DNA of 40,213 nucleotides from Actinomycetes bacterium. Lineage in GTDB: Bacteria; Actinomycetota; Actinomycetes; JAHEKZ01. Positions 10,803 to 18,798 of the stretch are shown piece after piece. The notes beneath the pieces were generated by a model. It was not told the DNA's origin. It searched no databases and saw nothing but the letters and a program-made list of their open reading frames with translations. How positions within the stretch are numbered: position 1 is the first letter of the stretch; each line of letters opens with the position of its first letter. The translations under genes were made by a program, and so were the position numbers. The stretch is taken from assembly GCA_027118455.1 (NCBI GenBank), contig JAJAYZ010000098.1:1-40213 (forward strand), given 5' to 3'.

Positions 10803-12359
10803 TCAGTATGCGCCGCGGCGCCGGAGCACTGCCAGCACCGTCTTGAGCATGATGGCGATGTCGAAGGCGAGCGACCAGTTCTCGACGTAGAGAAGATCGA
10901 GGCGAACCGACTCGTCCCAGGACAGGTCAGACCGTCCCGAGACCTGCCAGAGTCCGGTGATCCCCGGCTTGACGACGAGGCGCCTGCGAACGAGCGACGC
11001 ATAACGATCGACCTCGGTCGGTAGCGGTGGACGTGGGCCAACCAAAGACATGCGACCGAGCAGGACGTCAAAGAACTGCGGCAGTTCGTCGAGGCTGAAT
11101 CGACGGAGGTAGCGCCCGATTGGTGTGATTCGAGGGTCCTCGCGCATCTTGAACAAGTTGCCATCGGCCTCGTTGAGATGTTCGACGTCGGCGCGCTGGT
11201 CCTCGGCCTTGAGTCGCATGGTCCTGAACTTGTGGATGACGAATGGTTCACCGTGGCGACCGATCCGTACCTGCCGGAAGAGGACTGGCCCACGCGAAGT
11301 GATCACAACGGCAACCGAGATACCCATGAAGACTGGTGCCAGCAGCACGATCGCCATCAGCGCCAGCAACCGGTCCATGCCGCCCTTGACGATCCGGCGG
11401 ACGCCGGTGAACTCCGGCTCCTCGACATTGAGAAGAGGCAGGCCCGCGACGGGTCGAATGTGAATGCGCGGCCCCGAGATGTCGGTCAGACGTGGCGCAA
11501 CGAGCAAGGTGACCCCAGATCCTTCGAGATCCCACGAGAGGCGACGGAGGTCATTCTGTGAGACGTCTGACCACGCCGTAACGGCGACGGTGTCAGCCCC
11601 CACTTTCTCCAGCACGTCGAGGACGTGGTCGCTGTCACCCATCACGGGGACACCCTCGACGCTGTCGCCCCGAGGGCGGTCGATACAGACAGCCGCGATC
11701 TCAAGACCTGCATGGGGTTCGCGGCGCATCGACTGAATCAGCTCGGCGACAGAGCGCTCAAGTCCTACAACCACCACGCGCTGCATGCAGCGGCCATGAC
11801 GGCGCAGGGTGTGCAAGATCTGTCGGGCGACCCAATGCACGACCAGCGAGAGAACCATCGCCGACGGCAATCCAACGACAACAACGCCGCGGGTGAGCTC
11901 GATGTCAAAGGCATACGCGAGGGTGCCGACAACGGCCAGGAAGGCAACGCTCGTATGAAAGAGCCGCTTGTACTCCTCGCTACCGTTTCCGACGAAGCGG
12001 TGCTCGTAAGTGCGCCCCATCGCGAGCGCCGCAACCCAGGCCGGCGGAAAGAAGCCTAGCGCCCAGTGGTTGAACGGGGATGGGAAGGCGGTGATGGCGA
12101 CGACGGCAGCGATCAGCGCTGCAATGCCGTCCGCCAGAACCACCGAAGCGGTGTACCTCCGCAGCCACGGTGGTGTCGCTCGGACGCCAGGACCATGCTG
12201 CGCGTAGTCACGAGGGTCGCGAACGTCCCAATCGGCGTGCGGAGTTGGGTGCTGGGCTCGTGCAAGCGGAAGGTGCGTGATCACGGCGATCTCGTCGGAC
12301 GCAGCAACAGGCGTACCGCTCACAGACGCGGTGGCAACTGGCTCTTCAACGTGTCGCAT
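10803..12359 (-). CDS. Polyprenyl-phosphate sugar-1-phosphate transferase (WbaP/WcaJ-type initiating glycosyltransferase)
   Basis: This 518-residue protein has an N-terminal membrane region of about four helices (roughly 65-160), a soluble Rossmann-like middle domain (about 170-310) and a further hydrophobic segment near 335-353. The bacterial sugar transferase catalytic domain (about 325-518) contains KFRTM at 377-381, SLDELPQFFDVLLGRMSLVG from 422, and PGITGLWQVSGR at 465-476. Such enzymes move hexose-1-phosphate from a nucleotide sugar onto undecaprenyl phosphate, starting exopolysaccharide or glycan repeat units at the inner face of the membrane. Usually they sit in polysaccharide clusters; here no other glycosyltransferase, flippase or polymerase is visible. 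It is divergent from cysC, with a 268-bp intergenic region. Confidence 0.94.
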   Translation of the reverse strand: MRHVEEPVATASVSGTPVAASDEIAVITHLPLARAQHPTPHADWDVRDPRDYAQHGPGVRATPPWLRRYTASVVLADGIAALIAAVVAITAFPSPFNHWALGFFPPAWVAALAMGRTYEHRFVGNGSEEYKRLFHTSVAFLAVVGTLAYAFDIELTRGVVVVGLPSAMVLSLVVHWVARQILHTLRRHGRCMQRVVVVGLERSVAELIQSMRREPHAGLEIAAVCIDRPRGDSVEGVPVMGDSDHVLDVLEKVGADTVAVTAWSDVSQNDLRRLSWDLEGSGVTLLVAPRLTDISGPRIHIRPVAGLPLLNVEEPEFTGVRRIVKGGMDRLLALMAIVLLAPVFMGISVAVVITSRGPVLFRQVRIGRHGEPFVIHKFRTMRLKAEDQRADVEHLNEADGNLFKMREDPRITPIGRYLRRFSLDELPQFFDVLLGRMSLVGPRPPLPTEVDRYASLVRRRLVVKPGITGLWQVSGRSDLSWDESVRLDLLYVENWSLAFDIAIMLKTVLAVLRRRGAY

Positions 12360-12414
12360 GACCCCCCTCAGGTCGCTCGCATGAGTGTGCCCTGTTCTGG
12401 CCCGGTTCGGGGCG

Positions 12415-12433
12415 CGATCGGGTCACCCGATCG
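12415..12433. promoter_or_regulatory. Perfect inverted repeat in the divergent sugar transferase-cysC intergenic region
   Basis: CGATCGGG and CCCGATCG are exact complements separated by TCA, giving 8+3+8 bases, followed on the plus strand by GTTGTTTT. It lies in the 268-bp gap (12360-12627) between two divergent starts. It could be an operator for a dimeric regulator or a hairpin attenuator in a cysC leader. Nothing else in this gap was recognised apart from an AT-richer GTTAATAG stretch near 12470-12480. Confidence 0.45.
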
Positions 12434-12627
12434 GTTGTTTTCACCCGAGCGCCGCGGCTGAGTCACTGAGGGTTAATAGCGCACTACCTCCCGTCACGGT
12501 CGGTCACCGTTGCCCGCGGTTGGTCGCGGTCCCTGCGTCGCGCCCCGTGGGCCGATCCCGGTGAGCCCTCCACTAGCGTGGCGGCCAGTTCTCCACCCGA
12601 CGGGGGTCACCCACTCGAGAGGCCACT

Positions 12628-14004
12628 GTGTCCGACCAGCGTGACGAGCCCCGTACCGCCCGGTACACCCTGCACGGGGCCGACCTGTCGTGGCTGCACC
12701 TGATTCTTGAGGCTGCGCTGCCGGCGTCCTACCGGCTTCCCGGGGAGCCGAACCCGCCCTTCGCCCCCAGCCTCTTGGCGCGCGATGTCGCCGTGAAGTC
12801 AGGAAGCCTCCTGGACCTCCTCGACCCTGAGGGCGTCACTCTGGCCACGGTCGCGGTCAGCGCAGCCTCCGATGGCTGGGTGGCCGGTTCAGTCAGCGAG
12901 CGATCTGGTTTCAGCATCGTTGACCACCAAGAACTACGTACCGGCCCAGCAGCCGCGGCCGCGTCCTGGAGGACCGACCAGGTGTGGGCGCTCTGGGCGG
13001 AGGCCCCCGTTCCCCTCGCCGTTCGAGCAGCTGCTCGTACTGCAGCACGCGCGGCCGGTGCCACGATCGCCGAGATCGTCGCGCTACCGACCGGCTTCGA
13101 GACCAGTCGCCAGGCAAACACGCCAGCTCGGCTTGCTGCTGTCGCCGGTACGCGTGAAGACCATGATCGAGTCGTGGTTGTTCCTTGGCCAGCGGGAGAC
13201 ACGGTCCCCTGGGACGCTGAAGGTGTGCTGCTGCGCGCGCACGTCGCTGCTGCGTATGGGGCAACTGAGTTACTGCTCGTCCCGGGGGTCGGCGTGCTTC
13301 CCGACGCAAGCCCCCTCCCGGTCCGCTACCTCAACGTCCCCCAAGGCCATACCGCAATCCCCGTTGACATCCTCGACGCCTGGGTAACCGACGGCGTCCC
13401 GCTGCCTGACTGGGCGGCCGAACCTGCCGTTGCAGCAGAGCTGCAACTTGTACACCGACCACGCAGCCGCTCTGGGCTCACGGTCCTGCTGAGCGGACTC
13501 TCCGGATCCGGAAAGTCAACCGTCGCCAGGGCACTGGCGGTTCGGCTCATGGCGCACGAGAGCCGCTCAGTGAGCCTTCTCGACGGCGACGTCGTTCGTC
13601 ACCACTTGTCCAAGGGGCTCGGTTTCAGCCGTCCGGACCGCATCACGAACGTCCTGCGAATCGGCTTCGTGGCAGCGGAGATCACCAAGGCCGGTGGGGT
13701 CGCGGTCTGCTGCCCGATTGCTCCCTACGACGAGACGCGCAAACAGGTACGCAGCATGGTCGAGGAGCACGGGATGTTCGTGCTCGTGCACATTGCGACG
13801 CCGCTGGAGGAGTGCGAGCGCCGTGACCGGAAGGGCCTCTACGCCATGGCGCGCCGCGGCGAGATTCCGGAGTTCACCGGAATCTCAGACTCGTATGACG
13901 TTCCCACCGATTCAGATGTCGTCGTCGACACCACCGGACGCACCATCGACGCATGCGTCGACGATGTGTACGACGCCCTCGTGCTGGTAGGCGCCGTCAA
14001 CTGA
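12628..14004 (+). CDS. cysC: APS kinase with an N-terminal, catalytically eroded ATP-sulfurylase domain
   Basis: This 458-residue protein ends in a complete APS kinase domain (about 280-458): P-loop GLSGSGKST at 290-298, LLDGD at 317-321, KGLGFSRPDR (329-338), CPIAPYDETR (362-371) and RDRKGLYA (399-406). It phosphorylates APS to PAPS. Residues about 15-275 follow the layout of ATP sulfurylase, but the active-site signatures are gone. The position of QTRNPxHRAH reads WAEAPVPLAV (123-132), and the position after YGAT where GRDHAG belongs reads ELLLVPGVG. The N-terminal domain is therefore probably structural or regulatory, with sulfate adenylylation left to CysND, encoded convergently. The start is GTG at 12628 with GAGAGG upstream. 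Confidence 0.9.
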   Translation: MSDQRDEPRTARYTLHGADLSWLHLILEAALPASYRLPGEPNPPFAPSLLARDVAVKSGSLLDLLDPEGVTLATVAVSAASDGWVAGSVSERSGFSIVDHQELRTGPAAAAASWRTDQVWALWAEAPVPLAVRAAARTAARAAGATIAEIVALPTGFETSRQANTPARLAAVAGTREDHDRVVVVPWPAGDTVPWDAEGVLLRAHVAAAYGATELLLVPGVGVLPDASPLPVRYLNVPQGHTAIPVDILDAWVTDGVPLPDWAAEPAVAAELQLVHRPRSRSGLTVLLSGLSGSGKSTVARALAVRLMAHESRSVSLLDGDVVRHHLSKGLGFSRPDRITNVLRIGFVAAEITKAGGVAVCCPIAPYDETRKQVRSMVEEHGMFVLVHIATPLEECERRDRKGLYAMARRGEIPEFTGISDSYDVPTDSDVVVDTTGRTIDACVDDVYDALVLVGAVN

Positions 14005-14020
14005 TCCAGGCGGTCGATCG

Positions 14021-14072
14021 TCAACGCCAGACGGTCAACGCCAGACGGTCAACGCCAGACGGTCAACGTCAG
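14021..14072. repeat. 14-bp tandem repeat at the cysC/cysN convergent junction
   Basis: The unit ACGGTCAACGCCAG occurs at 14031-14044 and 14045-14058, with a third copy carrying one change (GTCAG) at 14059-14072 and a partial copy (TCAACGCCAG) at 14021-14030. The array begins 16 bp past the cysC stop and its last copy contains the cysN stop codon (14069-14071), so repeat-number changes could alter the end of cysN. Confidence 0.85.
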
Positions 14073-15325
14073 ATGTCGGTGTCGACCACCATGCCGGCAG
14101 CAACTGTGGCGCCGGTAACCTCGTCGATCAAGATAAACGAACCGGTCTGACGGTTGCGTCGGTACTCGTCAACGAAAAGCGGCTGCGTGATCCGAAGAGT
14201 CACTCGGCCGATCTCGTTCAATCCCAACGACGTCGTCTTCTCGTCGCGGTGCAGGTCGTTGATGTCGAGGCGGTATTGCAGGTCCTTGACGATCGTCTTC
14301 GCGGTACGCGTGGTGTGCTTGATGATGTACCGATTACCCTCTTGGATCCGCGTGCCCTGCTGCATCCACACGATCATTGCATCGAGGTCCTGGGTGGCGC
14401 GCGGGTGGTTGTGCGGACGGCACAGCATGTCACCACGGCTGATGTCGAGCTCGTCGGCGAGCCGGATCGAGACCGACATCGGCGGGTGGGCTTCTTGGAG
14501 CTCTTGGCCATAGAGGTCGATGCCAACGACACGGCTGGTCAGCCCGCTCGGCTGAACCATGATCTCGTCACCGACCTTGATGGTGCCCCCGGCAACCGTT
14601 CCGGCGTACCCGCGGTAGTCGTGGTAAGCGTCCGACTGCGGCCGGACGACGTACTGCACCGGGAAGCGCACGTCGATCAGGTTCAGGTCAGACCCGATGT
14701 GAATGTTCTCCAGGTGGTGAAGCAGCGAGCTTCCCTCGTACCACGGCATGTTCTCCGAGCGTGAGACGACGTTGTCACCCTTGAGCGCTGAGACCGGGAT
14801 GATGGTCAGGTCGGGAATGTCCAGCTTGGCCGCGAAGGCCCGAAAGTCATCGGCGATCTTCTGGTAGGCCTCTTCGCTGTAGTCGACGAGATCCATCTTG
14901 TTCACCAACATCACCACGTGCGGCACGCGCAGCAGCGACGACAAGAAGGTGTGACGCCGGCTCTGCTCGATCACGCCGTTGCGCGCATCCACCAAGATCA
15001 TCGTGAGGTTGGCCGTCGAGGCCCCCGTGACCATGTTCCTGGTGTACTGAATGTGCCCAGGCGTGTCGGCGATGATGAACTTGCGCTTAGGTGTTGCGAA
15101 GTAGCGGTACGCCACATCGATCGTGATGCCCTGCTCGCGCTCGGCACGCAATCCGTCGGTCAACAGTGCGAGGTTGGTGTATTCGGCACCCTGGTCACGC
15201 GACGTCCGCTCGACCGCTTCCAACTGGTCCTCGAAAATCGACTTGCTGTCGTACAGCAGCCGTCCGATCAACGTGCTCTTACCGTCGTCGACCGAGCCAG
15301 CAGTTGCCAGTCTCAGCAGCTCCAT
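14069..15325 (-). CDS. cysN: Sulfate adenylyltransferase large subunit, regulatory GTPase
   Basis: This 418-residue translation-factor-like GTPase has G1 GSVDDGKST (10-18), G2 region REQGITID, G3 DTPGH (87-91) and G4 NKMD (142-145), followed by two EF-Tu-like beta-barrel domains. With CysD it makes APS from ATP and sulfate, and GTP hydrolysis drives the unfavourable reaction. There is no C-terminal APS kinase fusion, unlike the CysNC form of mycobacteria; the kinase is encoded separately by the convergent gene at 12628. The ATG start overlaps the cysD stop by one base (TAATG), implying translational coupling. The stop codon lies in a 14-bp tandem repeat. Confidence 0.97.
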   Translation of the reverse strand: MELLRLATAGSVDDGKSTLIGRLLYDSKSIFEDQLEAVERTSRDQGAEYTNLALLTDGLRAEREQGITIDVAYRYFATPKRKFIIADTPGHIQYTRNMVTGASTANLTMILVDARNGVIEQSRRHTFLSSLLRVPHVVMLVNKMDLVDYSEEAYQKIADDFRAFAAKLDIPDLTIIPVSALKGDNVVSRSENMPWYEGSSLLHHLENIHIGSDLNLIDVRFPVQYVVRPQSDAYHDYRGYAGTVAGGTIKVGDEIMVQPSGLTSRVVGIDLYGQELQEAHPPMSVSIRLADELDISRGDMLCRPHNHPRATQDLDAMIVWMQQGTRIQEGNRYIIKHTTRTAKTIVKDLQYRLDINDLHRDEKTTSLGLNEIGRVTLRITQPLFVDEYRRNRQTGSFILIDEVTGATVAAGMVVDTDI

Positions 15326-16239
15326 TAGAAGTACCCCTCGCGCTTACGGTCTTCCATTGCGGCCTCAGAGGCCCGGTCGTCAGCTCTAGTTGCGCCACGC
15401 TCGGTGATCCGGCTGGCGGCAACGTCTTCGATGATCTTGTCCAACGTGTCGGCCTCGGACTCGACCGCTGCTGTGCACGTCATGTCGCCAACCGTCCGGT
15501 AGCGAACCATCTGTTCGAACACCTCGGCACCCTCATCCGCTGGCGTCACCTCGGTGACAGCCATCAGCATGTTGTCCCGCCAGAAAACAGGGCGTTTGTG
15601 TGCGAAGTAGATGGATGGAAGCTCAAGCTCTTCGCGCTTGACGAACTGCCAGATATCCAACTCGGTCCAGTTCGACAACGGGAAGATCCGGATGTGCTCA
15701 CCCGGGCGGTGGCGACCGTTGTACAGGCTCCAGAGCTCGGGGCGCTGTGCCTTGGGGTCCCACTGGCCGAACTCATCGCGGAACGAGAAGACCCGCTCCT
15801 TGGCTCTGGCCTTCTCTTCGTCGCGTCGAGCGCCACCAAAGACCGCGTCGAACTTGTTGTCCAGGATGCCCTTGAGTAGGGGCACGGTCTGGATGCTGTT
15901 GCGGGACGCACGCGGACCGGTGGGGTCCTGGACAAGCCCTTCGGCGATGGCGTCCTCGACCGAGGCAACGATGAGCCTGGCGCCGAGCTCTGCAGCGCGA
16001 CGGTCGCGATATTCGATGACCTCGTCAAAGTTGTGGCCGGTGTCGACGTGCATCAGGGGGAAGGGGATCTTCGCCGGCCAGAAGGCCTTTTCGGCCAGGC
16101 GAAGCATGACGATGGAGTCCTTGCCGCCCGAGAAGAGCAGCCCTGGGCGCTCGAACTCAGCAGCAACCTCCCGCATGATGTGGATGGACTCCGCCTCAAG
16201 CAGGTCCAGCTGGGACAGCTGGTAGTCGATCGACGACAC
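15325..16239 (-). CDS. cysD: Sulfate adenylyltransferase small subunit (catalytic)
   Basis: This 304-residue PP-loop ATP pyrophosphatase family protein has the PP motif SGGKDS at 37-42, followed by PFPLMHVDTGHNFDEVIEYR, FGGARRDEEKARAKER and a C-terminal DRKREGYF. These match CysD along its length. It adenylylates sulfate to APS together with CysN. The start is GTG at 16237-16239, behind AAGGAG at normal spacing. It forms a minus-strand run with rpsA, cysQ and cysN, with a 29-bp gap from cysQ and a 1-base overlap with cysN. No APS or PAPS reductase and no sulfite reductase is present in the window. Confidence 0.98.
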   Translation of the reverse strand: MSSIDYQLSQLDLLEAESIHIMREVAAEFERPGLLFSGGKDSIVMLRLAEKAFWPAKIPFPLMHVDTGHNFDEVIEYRDRRAAELGARLIVASVEDAIAEGLVQDPTGPRASRNSIQTVPLLKGILDNKFDAVFGGARRDEEKARAKERVFSFRDEFGQWDPKAQRPELWSLYNGRHRPGEHIRIFPLSNWTELDIWQFVKREELELPSIYFAHKRPVFWRDNMLMAVTEVTPADEGAEVFEQMVRYRTVGDMTCTAAVESEADTLDKIIEDVAASRITERGATRADDRASEAAMEDRKREGYF

Positions 16240-16268
16240 GCTCTTCTCCTTGTTCCGGCGGTCAGCCG

Positions 16269-17105
16269 CTAGGCCAACGCGGCGAGTACGCGTTCTGCGA
16301 GCTCAGGCCGGCAGATCACTAGGTCAGGCAGCAGGGTGTTTGCCTGGTTGTAGACCATGGGGCTGCCATCGATTCGACTGCAGTGCAGCCCGGCTGCTCG
16401 TGCCACCGCCACCGGTGCCGCGCTGTCCCACTCATACTGCCCGCCAGAGTGGACGTAGGCGTCCCCCTCGCCGAGGAGGACGGCCATGGCCTTAGCTCCG
16501 GCCGATCCCATGGGGACGAGTTCGCCACCAAGTTCCTGCGCGACATGCTCAGCCTCGGCAGCCGGCCGAGTGCGGCTGACCATGAAGCGCGGCCGACCCG
16601 ATCGGGACGGCGCAAGGACAGGTACATCGTAGGTGGCCAAGGTGAGATCGTTGGCTGGTAACGCCACGGCTCCGGCCGTGAGTTCGCCCACACTGCCGGG
16701 CCCCCCAGCCCCGCGCTCCCAAAGTGCGACGTGGATGGCCCAGTCGGCGCGCGGTGGCTCGGAGAACTCGCGAGTGCCGTCCAGCGGGTCGACGATCCAG
16801 ACCCGATCAGCGTCCAAGCGAACGAGGTCATCGACACCCTCTTCGGAGAGCACCGCGTCACCAGGACGGTAGGCCTTGAGCGTGGCGGTGATCAGAGCGT
16901 GACCTAGCCGATCACCGGCATCCTTCAGAGCCTTGGGGTCACTGCCGTCGAAGCGCTGACGCAACTCGTGCAACGCCCGCCCAGCGGCGGTGGCGATGGC
17001 CGCAGCCAGCCGCCCGTCGTCAGAAAGCGTCTCCTCGCTCAACGCATGATCGTCGAGCACGTCGTCAAGGTCGAACGAAGAACTCGTGTCGTCGGTATTG
17101 GTCAC
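16269..17105 (-). CDS. cysQ: 3'(2'),5'-bisphosphate nucleotidase (CysQ-like, inositol monophosphatase superfamily)
   Basis: This 278-residue member of the metal-dependent FIG phosphatase superfamily shows the three metal-site motifs: SEEG at 87-90, WIVDPLDGTREF (DPLDGT at 106-111) and a late YEWDSAAPVAVARAAG. An upstream DAGDRLGHALI stretch takes the place of the usual Asp-containing substrate motif. CysQ dephosphorylates 3'-phosphoadenosine-5'-phosphate, the by-product of sulfotransferases and PAPS reductase, to AMP. Its position between rpsA and cysD fits this role. The start is GTG at 17103-17105, 10 bp after the rpsA stop. An inositol monophosphatase role cannot be excluded from sequence alone, but the neighbours favour PAP. 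Confidence 0.9.
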   Translation of the reverse strand: MTNTDDTSSSFDLDDVLDDHALSEETLSDDGRLAAAIATAAGRALHELRQRFDGSDPKALKDAGDRLGHALITATLKAYRPGDAVLSEEGVDDLVRLDADRVWIVDPLDGTREFSEPPRADWAIHVALWERGAGGPGSVGELTAGAVALPANDLTLATYDVPVLAPSRSGRPRFMVSRTRPAAEAEHVAQELGGELVPMGSAGAKAMAVLLGEGDAYVHSGGQYEWDSAAPVAVARAAGLHCSRIDGSPMVYNQANTLLPDLVICRPELAERVLAALA

Positions 17106-17115
17106 GTGCGACCGC

Positions 17116-18627
17116 TTACTCGCCGGCGCCGGTGAGCTTCTCGCGCAGAGCAGCGAGAGCTTCGTCGGTCGCCAGTGAGCCGCCGACTACCTCTTCCTCA
17201 ACTTCTTCAGGAGCTGTCTCGGACGAGTACGTGGAAGGCGTACTTCCGGCCTCGAGGGCTGCCTCCTGGTCGGCCTTCTGCGCCTCACCCATCTGCTTCT
17301 TGTGGGCGTCGAAGCGCACCTGCGCCTCGGCGTACTGGCGCTCCCACTCTTCGCGAGCCGGCTCAAAGCCAGGCTTCCACTCACCTGTGTCGGAGTCGAA
17401 GCCGTCCGGGTAGACGTAGTTGCCTGCGTCGTCGTACGTGGCAGCCATGCCGTAGAGCGTCGGATCGAACTCGACGGTGTCGGTAGCGCCCTCGTTCGCC
17501 TGCTTGAGCGACAGCGATATCCGGCGACGCTCCAGGTCGATGTCGATGACCTTGACGAAGATCTCGGTGCCGACCTGAACGACCTGCTCGGGGATCTCCA
17601 CGTGACGCTCGGCAAGCTCGGAGATGTGCACCAGACCCTCGATGCCCTCCTGCACGCGGACGAAAGCACCGAACGGTACAAGCTTGGTGACCCGGCCAGG
17701 AACTACCTGGTTGATCTGGTGCGTACGCGCGAACTGCTGCCACGGGTCTTCCTGGGTGGACTTTAGCGAGAGCGAGACACGCTCGCGGTCCATGTCGACG
17801 TCGAGCACCTCGACGGTGACCTCTTGGCCAACCTCGACGACCTCGGAGGGGTGATCGATGTGCTTCCAGGAAAGCTCAGAGACGTGAACAAGCCCGTCGA
17901 CGCCGCCGAGGTCGACGAAGGCGCCGAAGTTGACGATCGAGGAGACCACACCGCTGCGGACCTGGCCCTTCTGCAACTGGGTGAGGAAGTCTTGGCGAAC
18001 CGCCGACTGGGTCTGCTCAAGCCAAGCGCGGCGCGAGAGAACCACGTTGTTGCGGTTTTTGTCGAGCTCGATGATCTTGGCCTCGATCTCCTGGCCAACG
18101 TAGGGCTGGAGATCACGGACCCGACGCATCTCGACGAGCGAGGCGGGAAGGAAGCCACGGAGGCCGATGTCGAGGATGAGACCGCCCTTGACGACCTCGA
18201 TGACCAAGCCCTTGACGACGCCGTCGGCCTCTTTGATCTGCTCGATGGTGCCCCACGCCCGCTCGTACTGCGCACGCTTCTTGGACAGGATGAGGCGACC
18301 GTCCTTGTCCTCCTTCTGGAGAACGAGGGCCTCGACGGCGTCGCCGACCGAGACGACCTCGGACGGGTCGACGTCGTGCTTGATCGAGAGCTCGCGAGAC
18401 GGAATGACGCCCTCGGTCTTGTACCCGATATCGAGCAGGACCTCGTCGCGGTCGACCTTGACGATCGTCCCCTCGACGATGTCACCATCGTTGAAGTACT
18501 TGATGGTTTCGTCGATAGCGGCGAGGAACGCCTCTTCCGACCCGATGTCGTTGACCGTAATCTGGATGCCCGTTTCGGACGTCTCGTCGGTCGTGGGGGT
18601 GGGGGCTACCTCGGTGCTACTCGTCAT
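17116..18627 (-). CDS. rpsA: 30S ribosomal protein S1
   Basis: This 503-residue protein has four S1 RNA-binding domains at about 48-118, 135-200, 220-289 and 306-376. The last two carry the classic VNFGAFVDLGGVDGLVHVSE and VPFGAFVRVQEGIEGLVHIS. A long acidic, Glu/Ala-rich C-terminal tail follows. Four domains and this length are normal for actinobacteria (the E. coli protein has six). It binds mRNA on the small ribosomal subunit. The start is ATG at 18625-18627, giving MTSSTEVAPTPT; the Shine-Dalgarno is weak (GGAG at long spacing). The next gene downstream, cysQ, starts 10 bp after the stop, so the sulfate-activation genes are probably cotranscribed with it. Confidence 0.98.
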   Translation of the reverse strand: MTSSTEVAPTPTTDETSETGIQITVNDIGSEEAFLAAIDETIKYFNDGDIVEGTIVKVDRDEVLLDIGYKTEGVIPSRELSIKHDVDPSEVVSVGDAVEALVLQKEDKDGRLILSKKRAQYERAWGTIEQIKEADGVVKGLVIEVVKGGLILDIGLRGFLPASLVEMRRVRDLQPYVGQEIEAKIIELDKNRNNVVLSRRAWLEQTQSAVRQDFLTQLQKGQVRSGVVSSIVNFGAFVDLGGVDGLVHVSELSWKHIDHPSEVVEVGQEVTVEVLDVDMDRERVSLSLKSTQEDPWQQFARTHQINQVVPGRVTKLVPFGAFVRVQEGIEGLVHISELAERHVEIPEQVVQVGTEIFVKVIDIDLERRRISLSLKQANEGATDTVEFDPTLYGMAATYDDAGNYVYPDGFDSDTGEWKPGFEPAREEWERQYAEAQVRFDAHKKQMGEAQKADQEAALEAGSTPSTYSSETAPEEVEEEVVGGSLATDEALAALREKLTGAGE

Positions 18628-18785
18628 GGGTTAGGGGACTCCGTGCGGACAGTTAGTCGTGATCGTGCGCGCGGAGGGCCGGTTTCGCCTGCCGAGACCC
18701 CCTGATTTCGGGTGGAAACCGACACAATGCGAGCGCGAGCCTGCTCCGTCCGAGGACGCGCGGGCCCACAGCGCTCTCGGCAGTC

Positions 18786-18791
18786 TACGGT
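18786..18791 (+). promoter_or_regulatory. Probable -10 box for the methyltransferase gene
   Basis: TACGGT is followed by 7 bases and the GTG at 18799, the same leaderless spacing seen at several other genes. It supports the choice of this GTG over the upstream in-frame ATG at 18712. Confidence 0.45.
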
Positions 18792-18798
18792 GGCCGCC

